Of a DNA stretch of 64,000 nucleotides, positions 50,774 through 61,227 are shown piece after piece. The number at the start of each line of letters is the position of its first letter. Position 1 is the first letter of the stretch. Origin of the DNA: Spirochaetota bacterium (lineage in GTDB: Bacteria > Spirochaetota > Spirochaetia > Treponematales > Treponemataceae); the NCBI GenBank assembly GCA_023393015.1, contig JAEWMY010000051.1, positions 46,893-110,892 of the forward strand, read 5' to 3'. The notes under the pieces were generated by a model. That model ran no database searches. It was not told where the DNA came from and worked only from the letters and a program-made list of their open reading frames with translations. The position numbers and the translations under genes are program-made.

Positions 50774-51739
50774 ATGAAGATTCATTTTTGGGGAGTCCGG
50801 GGGTCCATACCCTCTCCGCTTTCGCCATTGCAGATTCAAAACCGTATAGCGGCCGTCGTTCAGCGTATAACGCCGAAAGACGTCGATTCGGCCGATTCCC
50901 GCGAGCGTTTTCTCGCGTCCTTGCCGGAATGGCTTTTCGGAACCATAGGCGGTAACACATCGTGCGTGGAAGTCGAGACCTCGGCCGGGGAATGTATAAT
51001 CCTGGACGCGGGGAGCGGACTTCGCGAATTGTCCCTCAGTCTCCGGCAACGGCCCGCGTACTCCTCGGGCGGGAATACGTATCATATCCTCTTCTCGCAT
51101 TTTCATTGGGACCATATCCAGGGCTTGCCGTTTTTTTCCCAGGCCTTCGATCCCCGAAACCGGATCGTCTTTTACAGCGCGAATCCCGATCTCGAACGGC
51201 TTCTCGAGGATCAGATGAAATCCCCCTATTTTCCCGTGCCGATGCAGGGTCCGGGAGGATTCCGCGCGAAGCTCGAATTCGTCCATCTTTCCGGAGACGA
51301 CCGTCAGTTCAGGATCGGCGCCGCCCGCGTCAGATGGCATGACGTGAATCATCCCGGGGGATGTATCGCGTTTATGATCGAGGAAGCGGGGAAAAAGTTC
51401 ATTTATTCGACCGATACGGAATTGACCCGCGAAAACTTCCTGAAAACCGACGAGAACGCGGCTTTTTTCGCGGACGCGGACGTACTCGTTATGGATTCAC
51501 AGTACACGATGGGGGAGGCCCTGGAAAAAACGGGATGGGGGCATTCCGCCTTTTCCATGACCGTTGATTTTGCCCTTAATTGGGGGGTCAAGCGGCTCAT
51601 GTTGTTTCATCACGAACCGACGTATACCGACCAGAAAATATTCACCCTCAAGCAGTCCGCGGACTGGTATCGGCAGTACGCGGGACCCGGCGAGGTCGAT
51701 ATTGAGATCGCCCGCGAGGGGCAGGATATCGCGTTATGA
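50774..51739 (+). CDS. Metallo-beta-lactamase-fold hydrolase
   Basis: 321 residues. The di-metal motif is SHFHWDHIQGL near residue 113 (HxHxDH), with further ligands near NHPGGCIAF (His) and YSTDTE (Asp). It resembles class II cyclic-nucleotide phosphodiesterase and RNase Z-like proteins in the first strands (MKIHFWGVRGSIPSP). The ATG at 50774 was chosen because AAGGA lies 7 bases upstream; the ATG at 50765 is too close to it. It overlaps the next small gene by 4 bp. Substrate unknown. Confidence 0.87.
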   Translation: MKIHFWGVRGSIPSPLSPLQIQNRIAAVVQRITPKDVDSADSRERFLASLPEWLFGTIGGNTSCVEVETSAGECIILDAGSGLRELSLSLRQRPAYSSGGNTYHILFSHFHWDHIQGLPFFSQAFDPRNRIVFYSANPDLERLLEDQMKSPYFPVPMQGPGGFRAKLEFVHLSGDDRQFRIGAARVRWHDVNHPGGCIAFMIEEAGKKFIYSTDTELTRENFLKTDENAAFFADADVLVMDSQYTMGEALEKTGWGHSAFSMTVDFALNWGVKRLMLFHHEPTYTDQKIFTLKQSADWYRQYAGPGEVDIEIAREGQDIAL

Positions 51740-51915
51740 GCGCCCGTCTTTGCGGCGATTATTCGTTTACGGACGAGGAGATTCGTCCGTTGTTGCTGTT
51801 ACTGAGAAGGAACGAGGCTGTTCTGGATGCGAAGCTTGACGCGTTCTACGCCTTCCTCGAGCGTATCGCGTACGGGGACATGACTATCGAAGAGGCTGAA
51901 GAGTTTTTCAAATGA
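51736..51915 (+). CDS. 59-residue acidic protein between MBL hydrolase and mltG
   Basis: A short open frame of 59 codons plus stop. It starts in the ATGA overlap with the MBL stop and ends in another ATGA-type overlap with mltG (51912). The protein is Leu- and Glu-rich and helical, with RPLLLLLRRNEAVLDAKLDA in the middle and no signal peptide. The double overlap is strong evidence that it is translated. I do not recognise it. Confidence 0.75.
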   Translation: MSARLCGDYSFTDEEIRPLLLLLRRNEAVLDAKLDAFYAFLERIAYGDMTIEEAEEFFK

Positions 51916-52940
51916 AACGAACCATAGCATTTCGCGTCGCGCTCGCCTTTGCGGGCGTGGTTGCGGCCCTTGCCGCCCTGGCCCTGTATTATCTCGTCGT
52001 AGCGGAACGTCCCGTGGATACGGACGCTCCGGAGGTGCTGTTTGCCGTGCCGAAGGGGGCGTCCCTCGTTTCGATCAGCGCCTCGCTCGCGGGAGAAAAC
52101 CTCGTTCGGTCCGCCGAGTACGCCTATTTTCGCGCGCGCTTCGGCCGCATGTCCCTGAAGGCGGGAACCTACCGGGTATCCGCCGCGTGGACCACTTCGG
52201 AAATACTGGGACTGCTCGAGTCGGGAAAACAGGAATACCTGCGGGTTACCGTTCCCGAGGGCTTGTCGCTGACGAAGACGGCACGGCACCTCGCGGCGGC
52301 CGGTGTCGTTGACGCCGGCGCTTTCGTATCCGCGGCCTCCGACGCGGAGGTTCTCGCGCGATTCGGAATTCCCGGCGGGAGCGCCGAGGGGTTCCTGTTT
52401 CCGGATACCTATTTTTTTTCCTACGGAATGCGGGCCGCCGAGGTCGTTTCCCTGATGATCGAGAACTTTTTCAGGAAAACCGCCGGGATCGCGAACCTTC
52501 CCCGCGACGGGGAAGGCCTCTACCGGATCGTCACGCTCGCGAGCATCGTCGAGCGCGAATACCGGATCGCGGAGGAGGCCCCGCTCATAGCGAGCGTCTT
52601 TTCCAACAGGATAAAGATCGGCATGGGGCTGCAGTCGTGCGCCACGGTCGAATACATCATCACGGAGATCCAGGGCAAGGAACACCCGGCCCGCCTTTCG
52701 ACCAAGGATCTCGCGATTCAAAGCGACTACAACACGTATCTTTGGGCCGGCTTGCCCCCGGGACCCATATCCAATCCGGGCCGCGTTTCCCTCGAGGCGG
52801 CCGCGAATCCGCCTCGTTCCTCGTATCTCTATTTCAGGTTGACCGATCCGGCGACCGGCCGCCATTCCTTTACGACTTCCCTCGACGAGCACGTCGAGGC
52901 CGGACGCACGTATTATCTCAAGAGGGCGGCGGGTAACTGA
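51912..52940 (+). CDS. mltG: Endolytic transglycosylase MltG
   Basis: Cuts nascent peptidoglycan strands in the periplasm and helps set glycan chain length. 342 residues: an N-terminal membrane helix (about 9-28), a LysM-like domain, and the YceG catalytic domain with ASIVEREYRIAEEAPLIASV (catalytic Glu in IVERE, about residue 215), LQSCATVEYI and PGPISNPGRVSLEAAANP. It overlaps the 59-residue gene by 4 bp and dnaG by one base. Confidence 0.94.
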   Translation: MKRTIAFRVALAFAGVVAALAALALYYLVVAERPVDTDAPEVLFAVPKGASLVSISASLAGENLVRSAEYAYFRARFGRMSLKAGTYRVSAAWTTSEILGLLESGKQEYLRVTVPEGLSLTKTARHLAAAGVVDAGAFVSAASDAEVLARFGIPGGSAEGFLFPDTYFFSYGMRAAEVVSLMIENFFRKTAGIANLPRDGEGLYRIVTLASIVEREYRIAEEAPLIASVFSNRIKIGMGLQSCATVEYIITEIQGKEHPARLSTKDLAIQSDYNTYLWAGLPPGPISNPGRVSLEAAANPPRSSYLYFRLTDPATGRHSFTTSLDEHVEAGRTYYLKRAAGN

Positions 52941-54726
52941 TGGCTCGGATAGCGGCCGCGACGATCGACGAGGTAAACCAACGGGTCGATATAGTCGCGT
53001 TGGTCGGGGAATACACGCGGCTCGAGCGTCGCGGGTCGGATTGGTGGGGATGCTGTCCCTTTCACAACGAGAAGACCCCGTCGTTTCACGTCGTACCCGA
53101 CCGCAAGATGTATCACTGCTTCGGGTGCGGCAAGGGCGGCGGTCCGGTCAACTTCGTCATGGAGCTCGAAAAACTTTCCTTCGTGGAGGCGGTCGAGTCG
53201 CTTGCCAGGAAGGCCGGCGTCGAAATCGTGTACGAGGGCGGTCATGACGCGGACTCGATTCCCCGCGACACGACGCGTGACGACCTCATCGACGTATACG
53301 GCAGGGTCGCCGTCAGCTTTCATTATCTTCTCGCGGAATCGGATATGGGCGCTCCGGCGCGCGCGTATCTCGCCGGCAGGAAGGTTGACCCCGCGATCAT
53401 CGAATCGTTCGCCCTCGGATACGCCCCCGCCGACCGACGATGGCTGTATTCGTTTTTGCGCAAGAAGGGCTATTCTCCGGATTTTCTCGCGAAATCAGGC
53501 TTGTTTTCGAAGAAATATCCCGAGGTCTCCTTCTTTTCGGACCGCTTGATCTTTCCGATACGAAACAGGAAGGGACAGGTCGTAGCCTTCGGCGGCCGCT
53601 TGCTTTCAGGCGAGGGCCCCAAGTATCTCAATTCGGGAGACTTGCCCCAGTACAAGAAGGGCGAAACACTCTTCGCCTTCGACAAGGCCCTTCCGGAGAT
53701 TCGGTCGACCAAAACCGTGATCTTTTGCGAAGGCTATATGGACGTACTGGCGTGGCATCAAGCCGGAATAACGCGAGCGGTCGCCCCTCTCGGCACGGCC
53801 TTTACGCCGGAACAGGCGAAGATGGTCCGTTCTTTCGCCGATACTGTCTATCTTTCGTTCGACTCGGACGCCGCGGGACAAACCGCGACGTATAAGGCGA
53901 TACTCCTCCTGCGCAAGATGGAATTCGAGGTACGGGTTATCGAGATTACCGGAGGCAAGGATCCCGCCGATATTTTGCAAAATGAAGGTCCGGAAGCATT
54001 GAAAAAAAGTATCGATTATTCTATACTGGATTTTGATTATCTCGTTTCGACCGCCGCTCGGCGTCATGACGTCGGTAATCCGGAGGGAAAAACACGGGCG
54101 ATAGCCTTTTTGTTTCCATACATCGATGCCTTGAGTTCGGATATCCAGCGGGAATCGACCGTAAATCGGCTTTCCGCCGCGTTCGGAACGAGTGAAAAGG
54201 CCATTATGGCTGACTTTCGCGACCGGAAGGAGCTGCGCGGACCGTCCGTTCGGTCGGAGAACCAGGCGGGCTCGGTTACGGGCAAGCTCAGGCGGAGCGC
54301 GGAACTGCGCGCGGTGCTAGCCGTGGCGGTCAACCAGTCGTTCTTTCCGACCATGAGAAACAGCCTGTCTTCGGACGATTTCGAGGATCAGGCGGCTCGG
54401 GACCTGTTTATCGTTCTCGAGGAGTGTTATCGGGACGGCGCGGAGAGCTACGACGCGCTGCTCGAGCGTTGCGGAAACCCGGAGATAGCCGCGCTTATCG
54501 CGGAAACCGCCGTTTCGGGCGAGTTTTCCGAAAACGCGGAAAAGGTCGTCTGCGACGGCATCCGGCTCATCCGGAAGAACACGCTGGAGAAACGGAGGAA
54601 TCGCCTGGTGGCAAGAATAAGCGTGTTGACCGGGACGACGCCCGACGAGACCAAGGCCATCACGGAGATGGTGGCCGAGAAACAGGGCATTGACGAAGAA
54701 CTGAAAAATTTGAAGGATATGAACGA

Positions 54727-54730
<4 letters not shown>
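52940..54730 (+). CDS. dnaG: DNA primase
   Basis: Makes RNA primers at the fork with DnaB (also in this window). 596 residues. The N-terminal zinc-binding domain has CPFHNEKTPSFHVVP and CFGCGKGG (about 36-61). The TOPRIM core shows CEGYMDVLA and SFDSDAAGQ. The C-terminal helicase-binding part is about 440-596. It starts in the mltG stop (TGATG) and overlaps rpoD by 4 bp, the macromolecular-synthesis arrangement. Confidence 0.96.
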
Positions 54731-56472
<1,742 letters not shown>

Positions 56473-56497
56473 TTCAATCGACAAGAGGGGAATCCAT

Positions 56498-57358
56498 ATG
56501 GTAATGACGGAAGTGTTGGACAAGCTCAAGGCTCTTCAGGAAATCCTGGCGCAGAAGAACGTGGTAGAAGCGAATATCAAGGACGCGCCGAAGCTCCTTT
56601 CCACGCAGGAGGAACTGCTGTCCCGACTCAAGAAGGGATATATCGAGAAGAGCGAGCAGTACGACAGCGTACGACAGCATATAGCGGAGCTGAAGAGCCA
56701 GCTTTTCGAGGCGGAAACCTCGCGCGAGAAGTCCGAAAAGGCGATGGATTCCATCAGTACCCAGCGCGAATACGAGGCGCTCGACAAGGAAATCAAGGAC
56801 GCCGGCGACCGCGAACAGCTCGTCAGGAAGGAGCTTCAGCGCGAGGAACGCGTCTTCCAGGACCTTGACGAGGAGCTGAAGCGCGAGGAGGGATTGATCA
56901 AGCAGCAGGAAGAGGAGCTCGGCGAACGCAAGGCAAAACTTTCCGTCGAGATCAACGCGATGAACAAGGAACTCGCCAGCCTGACCAACAAAGAGGAAAA
57001 GGTTTCCCCGGGAATCAACCCCGAAACCCGCTTCAAGCTGGAACGAATAATCCGGAGCAAGCAGGGCGTCGGCGTCGTGGCCATTCACGGAAACGTCTGC
57101 ACCGGTTGCCACATGATCCTTCCCGCGCAATTCGCCAACGAGGTACGCGTCGGGGACAAGATCGTCTATTGCCCCTATTGCAGCAGAATACTGTATTATC
57201 TGGAGAACTCCGAGGACGACGGCGAGTTCTTCAACGATGAGGACGCCGGAAGCCTCTCGGACCTCGACGATTTCATGGACGAGGACGAGGAAGACGACGG
57301 CGGAGACGAAGTCGGCGACGAAGAGGACGGCGACGACGGGAAGATGGACTACGAATAA
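56498..57358 (+). CDS. C4-type zinc ribbon / coiled-coil protein (DUF164 type)
   Basis: 286 residues. The N-terminal 170 form a long coiled coil (MTEVLDKLKALQEILAQKN onwards). A zinc ribbon follows with CTGC and CPYC (about residues 203-229). The tail from about 245 is almost only Asp and Glu. This is the DUF164/CdsZ-like architecture; reported roles are as nucleic-acid or partner-binding factors. AGAGGGG lies before the ATG; the open frame upstream lies inside rpoD. From memory, T. pallidum also has such a gene after rpoD. Confidence 0.88.
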   Translation: MVMTEVLDKLKALQEILAQKNVVEANIKDAPKLLSTQEELLSRLKKGYIEKSEQYDSVRQHIAELKSQLFEAETSREKSEKAMDSISTQREYEALDKEIKDAGDREQLVRKELQREERVFQDLDEELKREEGLIKQQEEELGERKAKLSVEINAMNKELASLTNKEEKVSPGINPETRFKLERIIRSKQGVGVVAIHGNVCTGCHMILPAQFANEVRVGDKIVYCPYCSRILYYLENSEDDGEFFNDEDAGSLSDLDDFMDEDEEDDGGDEVGDEEDGDDGKMDYE

Positions 57359-57361
57359 TTC

Positions 57362-57829
57362 GGCAGAGGGCAGTGGGAACCGCGGCGCGGTTTCGCTCAG
57401 GCGGTATCGCGTCGAGGAAAGTCCGGGCTCCTTCGGAAATGATGCCGGCTAATGGCCGGGTGGTACGGACGCAAGGCCGCGCCAACAGACAGCGCCACAG
57501 AAAATATACCGCGGCGAAAAACCTCATGGTTTTCCGCTCGTAAGGGTGAAAAGGCGGGGTAAGAGCCCACCGCGTTTCCGGCGACGGAACGGCATGGCAA
57601 GCCTCATCAGGAGCAAGGTCGAGCAGTGAAGGGTTTTCCGACCCGATGGCGGTGGAACCGCCGCGCGGAAGGGCTTGCCCGGACGCGTGCCGACCCGAAA
57701 CGGGTGGCGACTTCACGGGTTGACCGCGAGAGGAACACGGTAACGTGTATCCCGAGATAGATGGTTTCCGGCCGTCGTTCCCTTGTGGATAACGACGGCT
57801 GACAGAACCCGGCTTATTAGCCCTCTGCC
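57362..57829 (+). ncRNA. rnpB: RNase P RNA (M1 type)
   Basis: Catalytic RNA of RNase P. The ends pair perfectly as P1 (GGCAGAGGGC at 57362-57371 with GCCCTCTGCC at 57820-57829). CR-I GAGGAAAGTCCGGGCTCC is at 57414-57431; the GGGTGAAAAGG/GGTAAGAGCCCACC segment is near 57544-57571; CR-V ACAGAACCCGGCTTA is near 57802-57816. Eight T follow (57830-57837) and end transcription. At 468 nt it is longer than the 377 nt of E. coli M1. The gene sits between the C4 zinc protein and a TPR gene. Confidence 0.95.
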
Positions 57830-57837
57830 TTTTTTTT
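57830..57837 (+). terminator. T-run terminating rnpB
   Basis: Eight T directly after the P1 strand; the P1 helix itself acts as the terminator hairpin. Confidence 0.75.
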
Positions 57838-57860
57838 AACCCAGGCGAAGGATTGAGAGG

Positions 57861-58802
57861 ATGATACAACCGTTCCGGCGCAAACGACAGTATTTGCTTT
57901 CGGGTCGACATAGCTGGTTTACGTCACGGCTGGTCTATCTCGTCGTTTTCCTGGTCGCCGCCGCTGTCGCGCTTACGGGCTTGCTGGCCCTTTCGCGTCG
58001 CGGAGGCGCCTTGCCGTCCGTCGAGTCCGTTTACCGCGACTGGAACGGGGGACACTACGCGGAGGCGCGGGAGAAGGCGGTCAAGATCCTTTCCCGACGT
58101 CCTCTCGACGGGGAGATGCTATCCCTGCGCGGTTTTTCAGCCTACTATTTATCCGTCTCGCAGATAGATTCTTCCGAATCCCAATCGTACCTTCTCGAGT
58201 CGATCAACTCTCTGAGAAACGCATGGTATCGCGTATCGACGGACGACCGTGTCCCGATCGCGTACGTACTCGGGAAGGCGTATTATCAGCGGGGCTTTTA
58301 CTACGCGGATCTCGCCATGAAGTATCTCGATTACGCGAACGCATCGGGCGCGACGTATCCGGACTTGAGCGAGTTTCGCGGACTCGCTGCTAGCCTTTTG
58401 GGAAACCACGAGGTCGCCATCGCCGCCTTCACCGAGGCCCTTGCCGGGGAACCCTCGGATCTGCTCCTGTACACCCTGGCGTCGAGTTACCTGAAAAACG
58501 GCGACGCGGAAAAGGCCCGGCAATACTTCGCGGAAACGATTCGAACGACCGACGACGAGCTGCTCGCGCTCAAGTGCAAGGCCGAACTCGCCTCGATGTT
58601 TCTCGCCGACGGAGCCTTCGAGGAAGCGGAGCGGGAATTCCTGGCTATTCTCGAAAAAGACTCGAATTCTGCTGACGCGCACTACGGACTTGGTGTAGTA
58701 TATGAAAATCGCGGGGATTTGGTGAAGGCCAGGGCTTCCTGGCGAAAGGCGGTTCGGATAAACCCGGTACATGCCGGAGCGCGCCAAAAACTCGGTTTAT
58801 AA
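57861..58802 (+). CDS. Membrane-anchored TPR protein
   Basis: 313 residues: a basic N-terminus, one membrane helix near residues 24-45, then TPR-like repeats to the C-terminus (for example DAHYGLGVVYENRGDLVKAR near 275). The bulk should be periplasmic. GAGAGG lies before the ATG. Position just before mreB suggests a link with cell-shape proteins, but nothing in the sequence proves it. It ends 33 bases before mreB. Confidence 0.83.
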   Translation: MIQPFRRKRQYLLSGRHSWFTSRLVYLVVFLVAAAVALTGLLALSRRGGALPSVESVYRDWNGGHYAEAREKAVKILSRRPLDGEMLSLRGFSAYYLSVSQIDSSESQSYLLESINSLRNAWYRVSTDDRVPIAYVLGKAYYQRGFYYADLAMKYLDYANASGATYPDLSEFRGLAASLLGNHEVAIAAFTEALAGEPSDLLLYTLASSYLKNGDAEKARQYFAETIRTTDDELLALKCKAELASMFLADGAFEEAEREFLAILEKDSNSADAHYGLGVVYENRGDLVKARASWRKAVRINPVHAGARQKLGL

Positions 58803-58835
58803 CGCGTCTTACGTTTTGCTGGAGGAGCTTCGTAT

Positions 58836-59870
58836 ATGGGTTTTTTCAAAAGTCTGTCGGCGGACATTGGAATCGATCTTGGTACATGCAACACGTTGAT
58901 CTACATACACGGCAAGGGGATCGTGGTCAATGAACCGTCGGTCGTCGCCGTCGAGCGCGGAACCAAGCGCGTGGTCGCCGTCGGCGCGGAAGCGAAGCGC
59001 ATGCTCTGGAAAACGCCCGGTAATATCATCGCCATCAGGCCGCTCAAGGACGGGGTTATCGCTGACATGGACACGACGGAAAAGATGATCCGTTATTTCG
59101 TGTCGAAGATCCTTCCCCGACACGGACTGATCAAGCCGCGCATGGTTATCGGAATACCGAGTTGCATCACCGACGTGGAAAACCGCGCCGTGAAGGAAAG
59201 CGCGTTCAAGGCGGGCGCCCGCGAGGTGCAGGTTATCGAGGAATCCCTCGCCGCCGCCATCGGGGCCCAGATACCCATCCATGAGCCCGCGGGTCACATG
59301 ATTTGCGATATCGGCGGCGGTACCACCGAGGTATCCGTAATCTCCCTCGGTGGAATGGTCGTAACGAACGCGATCCGCCTCGGCGGCGACGAGTTCGACC
59401 AGGCGATCATAAAGCACGTCCGCTCCGTTCACAACCTCATCATCGGCGAGCAGACGGCCGAGCGCCTCAAGATAGAAATCGGAAACGCGTCGCCCGAGAA
59501 GAACATCGAGAAGGTCGAGATCAAGGGTACCGACGCGATTACCGGTCTTCCGCGCAGGCTCGAGATCGATTCCGTGGAAGTGCGCGAGGCACTCAAGGAT
59601 CCCATCACGCAAATCGTAGAGGAGATCAAGAGGACGCTCGCGCAGACGCCGCCCGAGCTAGCGGCCGATATCGTCGAACGCGGTATCGTCATGACCGGGG
59701 GCGGAGCGCTCCTGAAGGGGCTGCCGAAACTTATCTCCAAGGAAACGGGCGTACCGGTCATTTTGGCCGAGAATCCGATGGATTGCGTCGCCATAGGCGC
59801 CGGTCAGTACTACGAGATATTCAAGGATATGTCGATAGACCGGAGCGTATACGATAACCTGAACGGCTGA
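58836..59870 (+). CDS. mreB: Rod-shape protein MreB (bacterial actin)
   Basis: ATP-dependent actin homologue that guides lateral wall synthesis. 344 residues with the family motifs: SADIGIDLGTCNTLIY near the start, ICDIGGGTTEVSVISLGG near 155, and RGIVMTGGGALLKGLPKLI near 290. A GGAGGAG site precedes it. The stop shares a base with the mreC start, so the mre group is translated together. Confidence 0.97.
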   Translation: MGFFKSLSADIGIDLGTCNTLIYIHGKGIVVNEPSVVAVERGTKRVVAVGAEAKRMLWKTPGNIIAIRPLKDGVIADMDTTEKMIRYFVSKILPRHGLIKPRMVIGIPSCITDVENRAVKESAFKAGAREVQVIEESLAAAIGAQIPIHEPAGHMICDIGGGTTEVSVISLGGMVVTNAIRLGGDEFDQAIIKHVRSVHNLIIGEQTAERLKIEIGNASPEKNIEKVEIKGTDAITGLPRRLEIDSVEVREALKDPITQIVEEIKRTLAQTPPELAADIVERGIVMTGGGALLKGLPKLISKETGVPVILAENPMDCVAIGAGQYYEIFKDMSIDRSVYDNLNG

Positions 59871-60727
59871 TGCGAAACGGAAGGTTTCTTTTCAGGTTTC
59901 GTCTCGATACCTTTCTCCTCACCGTATACATGATCGTGTCGTGCGTGTTTCTCGCCTTTTCGAGCGGCGGTTTCGTCGTCAATTTCCGGGGAATCGGCTT
60001 CTCGTTCATGTCCGGCGCGCAACGCGGATTGTATTCGGTCACTTCGTTCTTTTCCGGAACCGTGGCGGCCATTTCCGAGCTGTCGGACATGAAAAGGAAA
60101 TACGACGAGCTCGTTTCCCGGCTCGACGACTACGAAATCCTGCAACGTTCCATCGCGGACGTGAGGCTCGAAAACGAGCGTTTGAAGAAGATGCTCGGAT
60201 TCACGGAATCGCTCGCGGTCCGCAACATACCCGCGCAGATAATCGGTCGCGATCCGAACAACCTCTATTCGGGCATAAGCATAGATCGCGGCGCCATCCA
60301 CGGTATTCGCAAGAACATGCCGGTAATCTCGTTTCAGGGAAGCAACACCGGAATCGTCGGCAAGGTCGTGCAAGTCGGCCGATCCGCGAGCCTCGTCATG
60401 CCGGTGTACGATTATCAATGCTTCGTTTCAGCGCGTCTCGAGACGAGCCGTTACGAGGGGCTCGTGAACGGGCAGGGCAGCAAGGACGCCCCGCTCGTAA
60501 TGAAATACGTGAAGAAACGCGCGAAGGACGAAATCAAGGTCGGCGACCGAGTCGTCGCGTCGGGCGAGCATTACAACTTTCCGAAAGACGTTCCGATCGG
60601 CTTCGTTTCCCGCGTGCGCGGCATCGACTACGAAACCTCGCTCGAACTCGACATCGAGCCGGTAATCGATTTCTCCCGACTCGAGAGCGTGTTCGTGCTT
60701 GATATGGCAACCGGAGGAGATAACTGA
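59870..60727 (+). CDS. mreC: Rod-shape protein MreC
   Basis: 285 residues. One N-terminal membrane helix (about 10-30), a coiled coil (about 65-105), and the periplasmic beta domain containing VIGRDPNNLYSGISIDRGAI and RYEGLVNGQG. Links cytoplasmic MreB to the periplasmic PBP2 machinery. Start overlaps mreB by one base (CTGATGC). Confidence 0.95.
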   Translation: MRNGRFLFRFRLDTFLLTVYMIVSCVFLAFSSGGFVVNFRGIGFSFMSGAQRGLYSVTSFFSGTVAAISELSDMKRKYDELVSRLDDYEILQRSIADVRLENERLKKMLGFTESLAVRNIPAQIIGRDPNNLYSGISIDRGAIHGIRKNMPVISFQGSNTGIVGKVVQVGRSASLVMPVYDYQCFVSARLETSRYEGLVNGQGSKDAPLVMKYVKKRAKDEIKVGDRVVASGEHYNFPKDVPIGFVSRVRGIDYETSLELDIEPVIDFSRLESVFVLDMATGGDN

Positions 60728-61227
60728 TGGGACGCGTACTGGCGTGGACGTGCGTGACGGCCTTATTCCTCTCCCTCGTATCGGCGACCATCCTTTCTAA
60801 CGTCTCTTTTCTGCCGATCGTGCCCGATCTCGTGCTTATCCTTCTCGTATACGTCTCGTTCGCGAACGGTACCGTGATCGGGAGCACCGCGGGTTTCTTT
60901 TCGGGTCTACTGCTGGATTTCCTTTCCGCCGCCCCGATCGGGCTCAATGCCTGCACGAAGGCGGTGACCGGTTTCGTTGCGGGCAAATTCACCGGTTCCT
61001 TCAACCTGGACCGCGTCGTTATCCCGTTCTCGATGGGCGTTATCGCCACGGTGCTGAAGGCCGGCTTGATCCTGATACTCTCCTTTTTCTTCGGGCCGGG
61101 TATCGTCACCTATCGTCTCGTAGGCCCGGACTTTTGGCTCGAGCTTCTCGTAAACGGCGTATCGACGCCGGTGGTTTTTTCGCTGTTGGCCATGTTTCCG
61201 ACGCTGTATCGGCACGGGAGGATCTAA
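60727..61227 (+). CDS. mreD: Rod-shape protein MreD
   Basis: 166 residues with about five membrane helices. The segment STAGFFSGLLLDFLSAAPIG is the MreD pattern. Overlaps mreC and mrdA by single bases (TGATG and TAATG-type junctions). Inner-membrane partner of MreC and RodA. Confidence 0.93.
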   Translation: MGRVLAWTCVTALFLSLVSATILSNVSFLPIVPDLVLILLVYVSFANGTVIGSTAGFFSGLLLDFLSAAPIGLNACTKAVTGFVAGKFTGSFNLDRVVIPFSMGVIATVLKAGLILILSFFFGPGIVTYRLVGPDFWLELLVNGVSTPVVFSLLAMFPTLYRHGRI

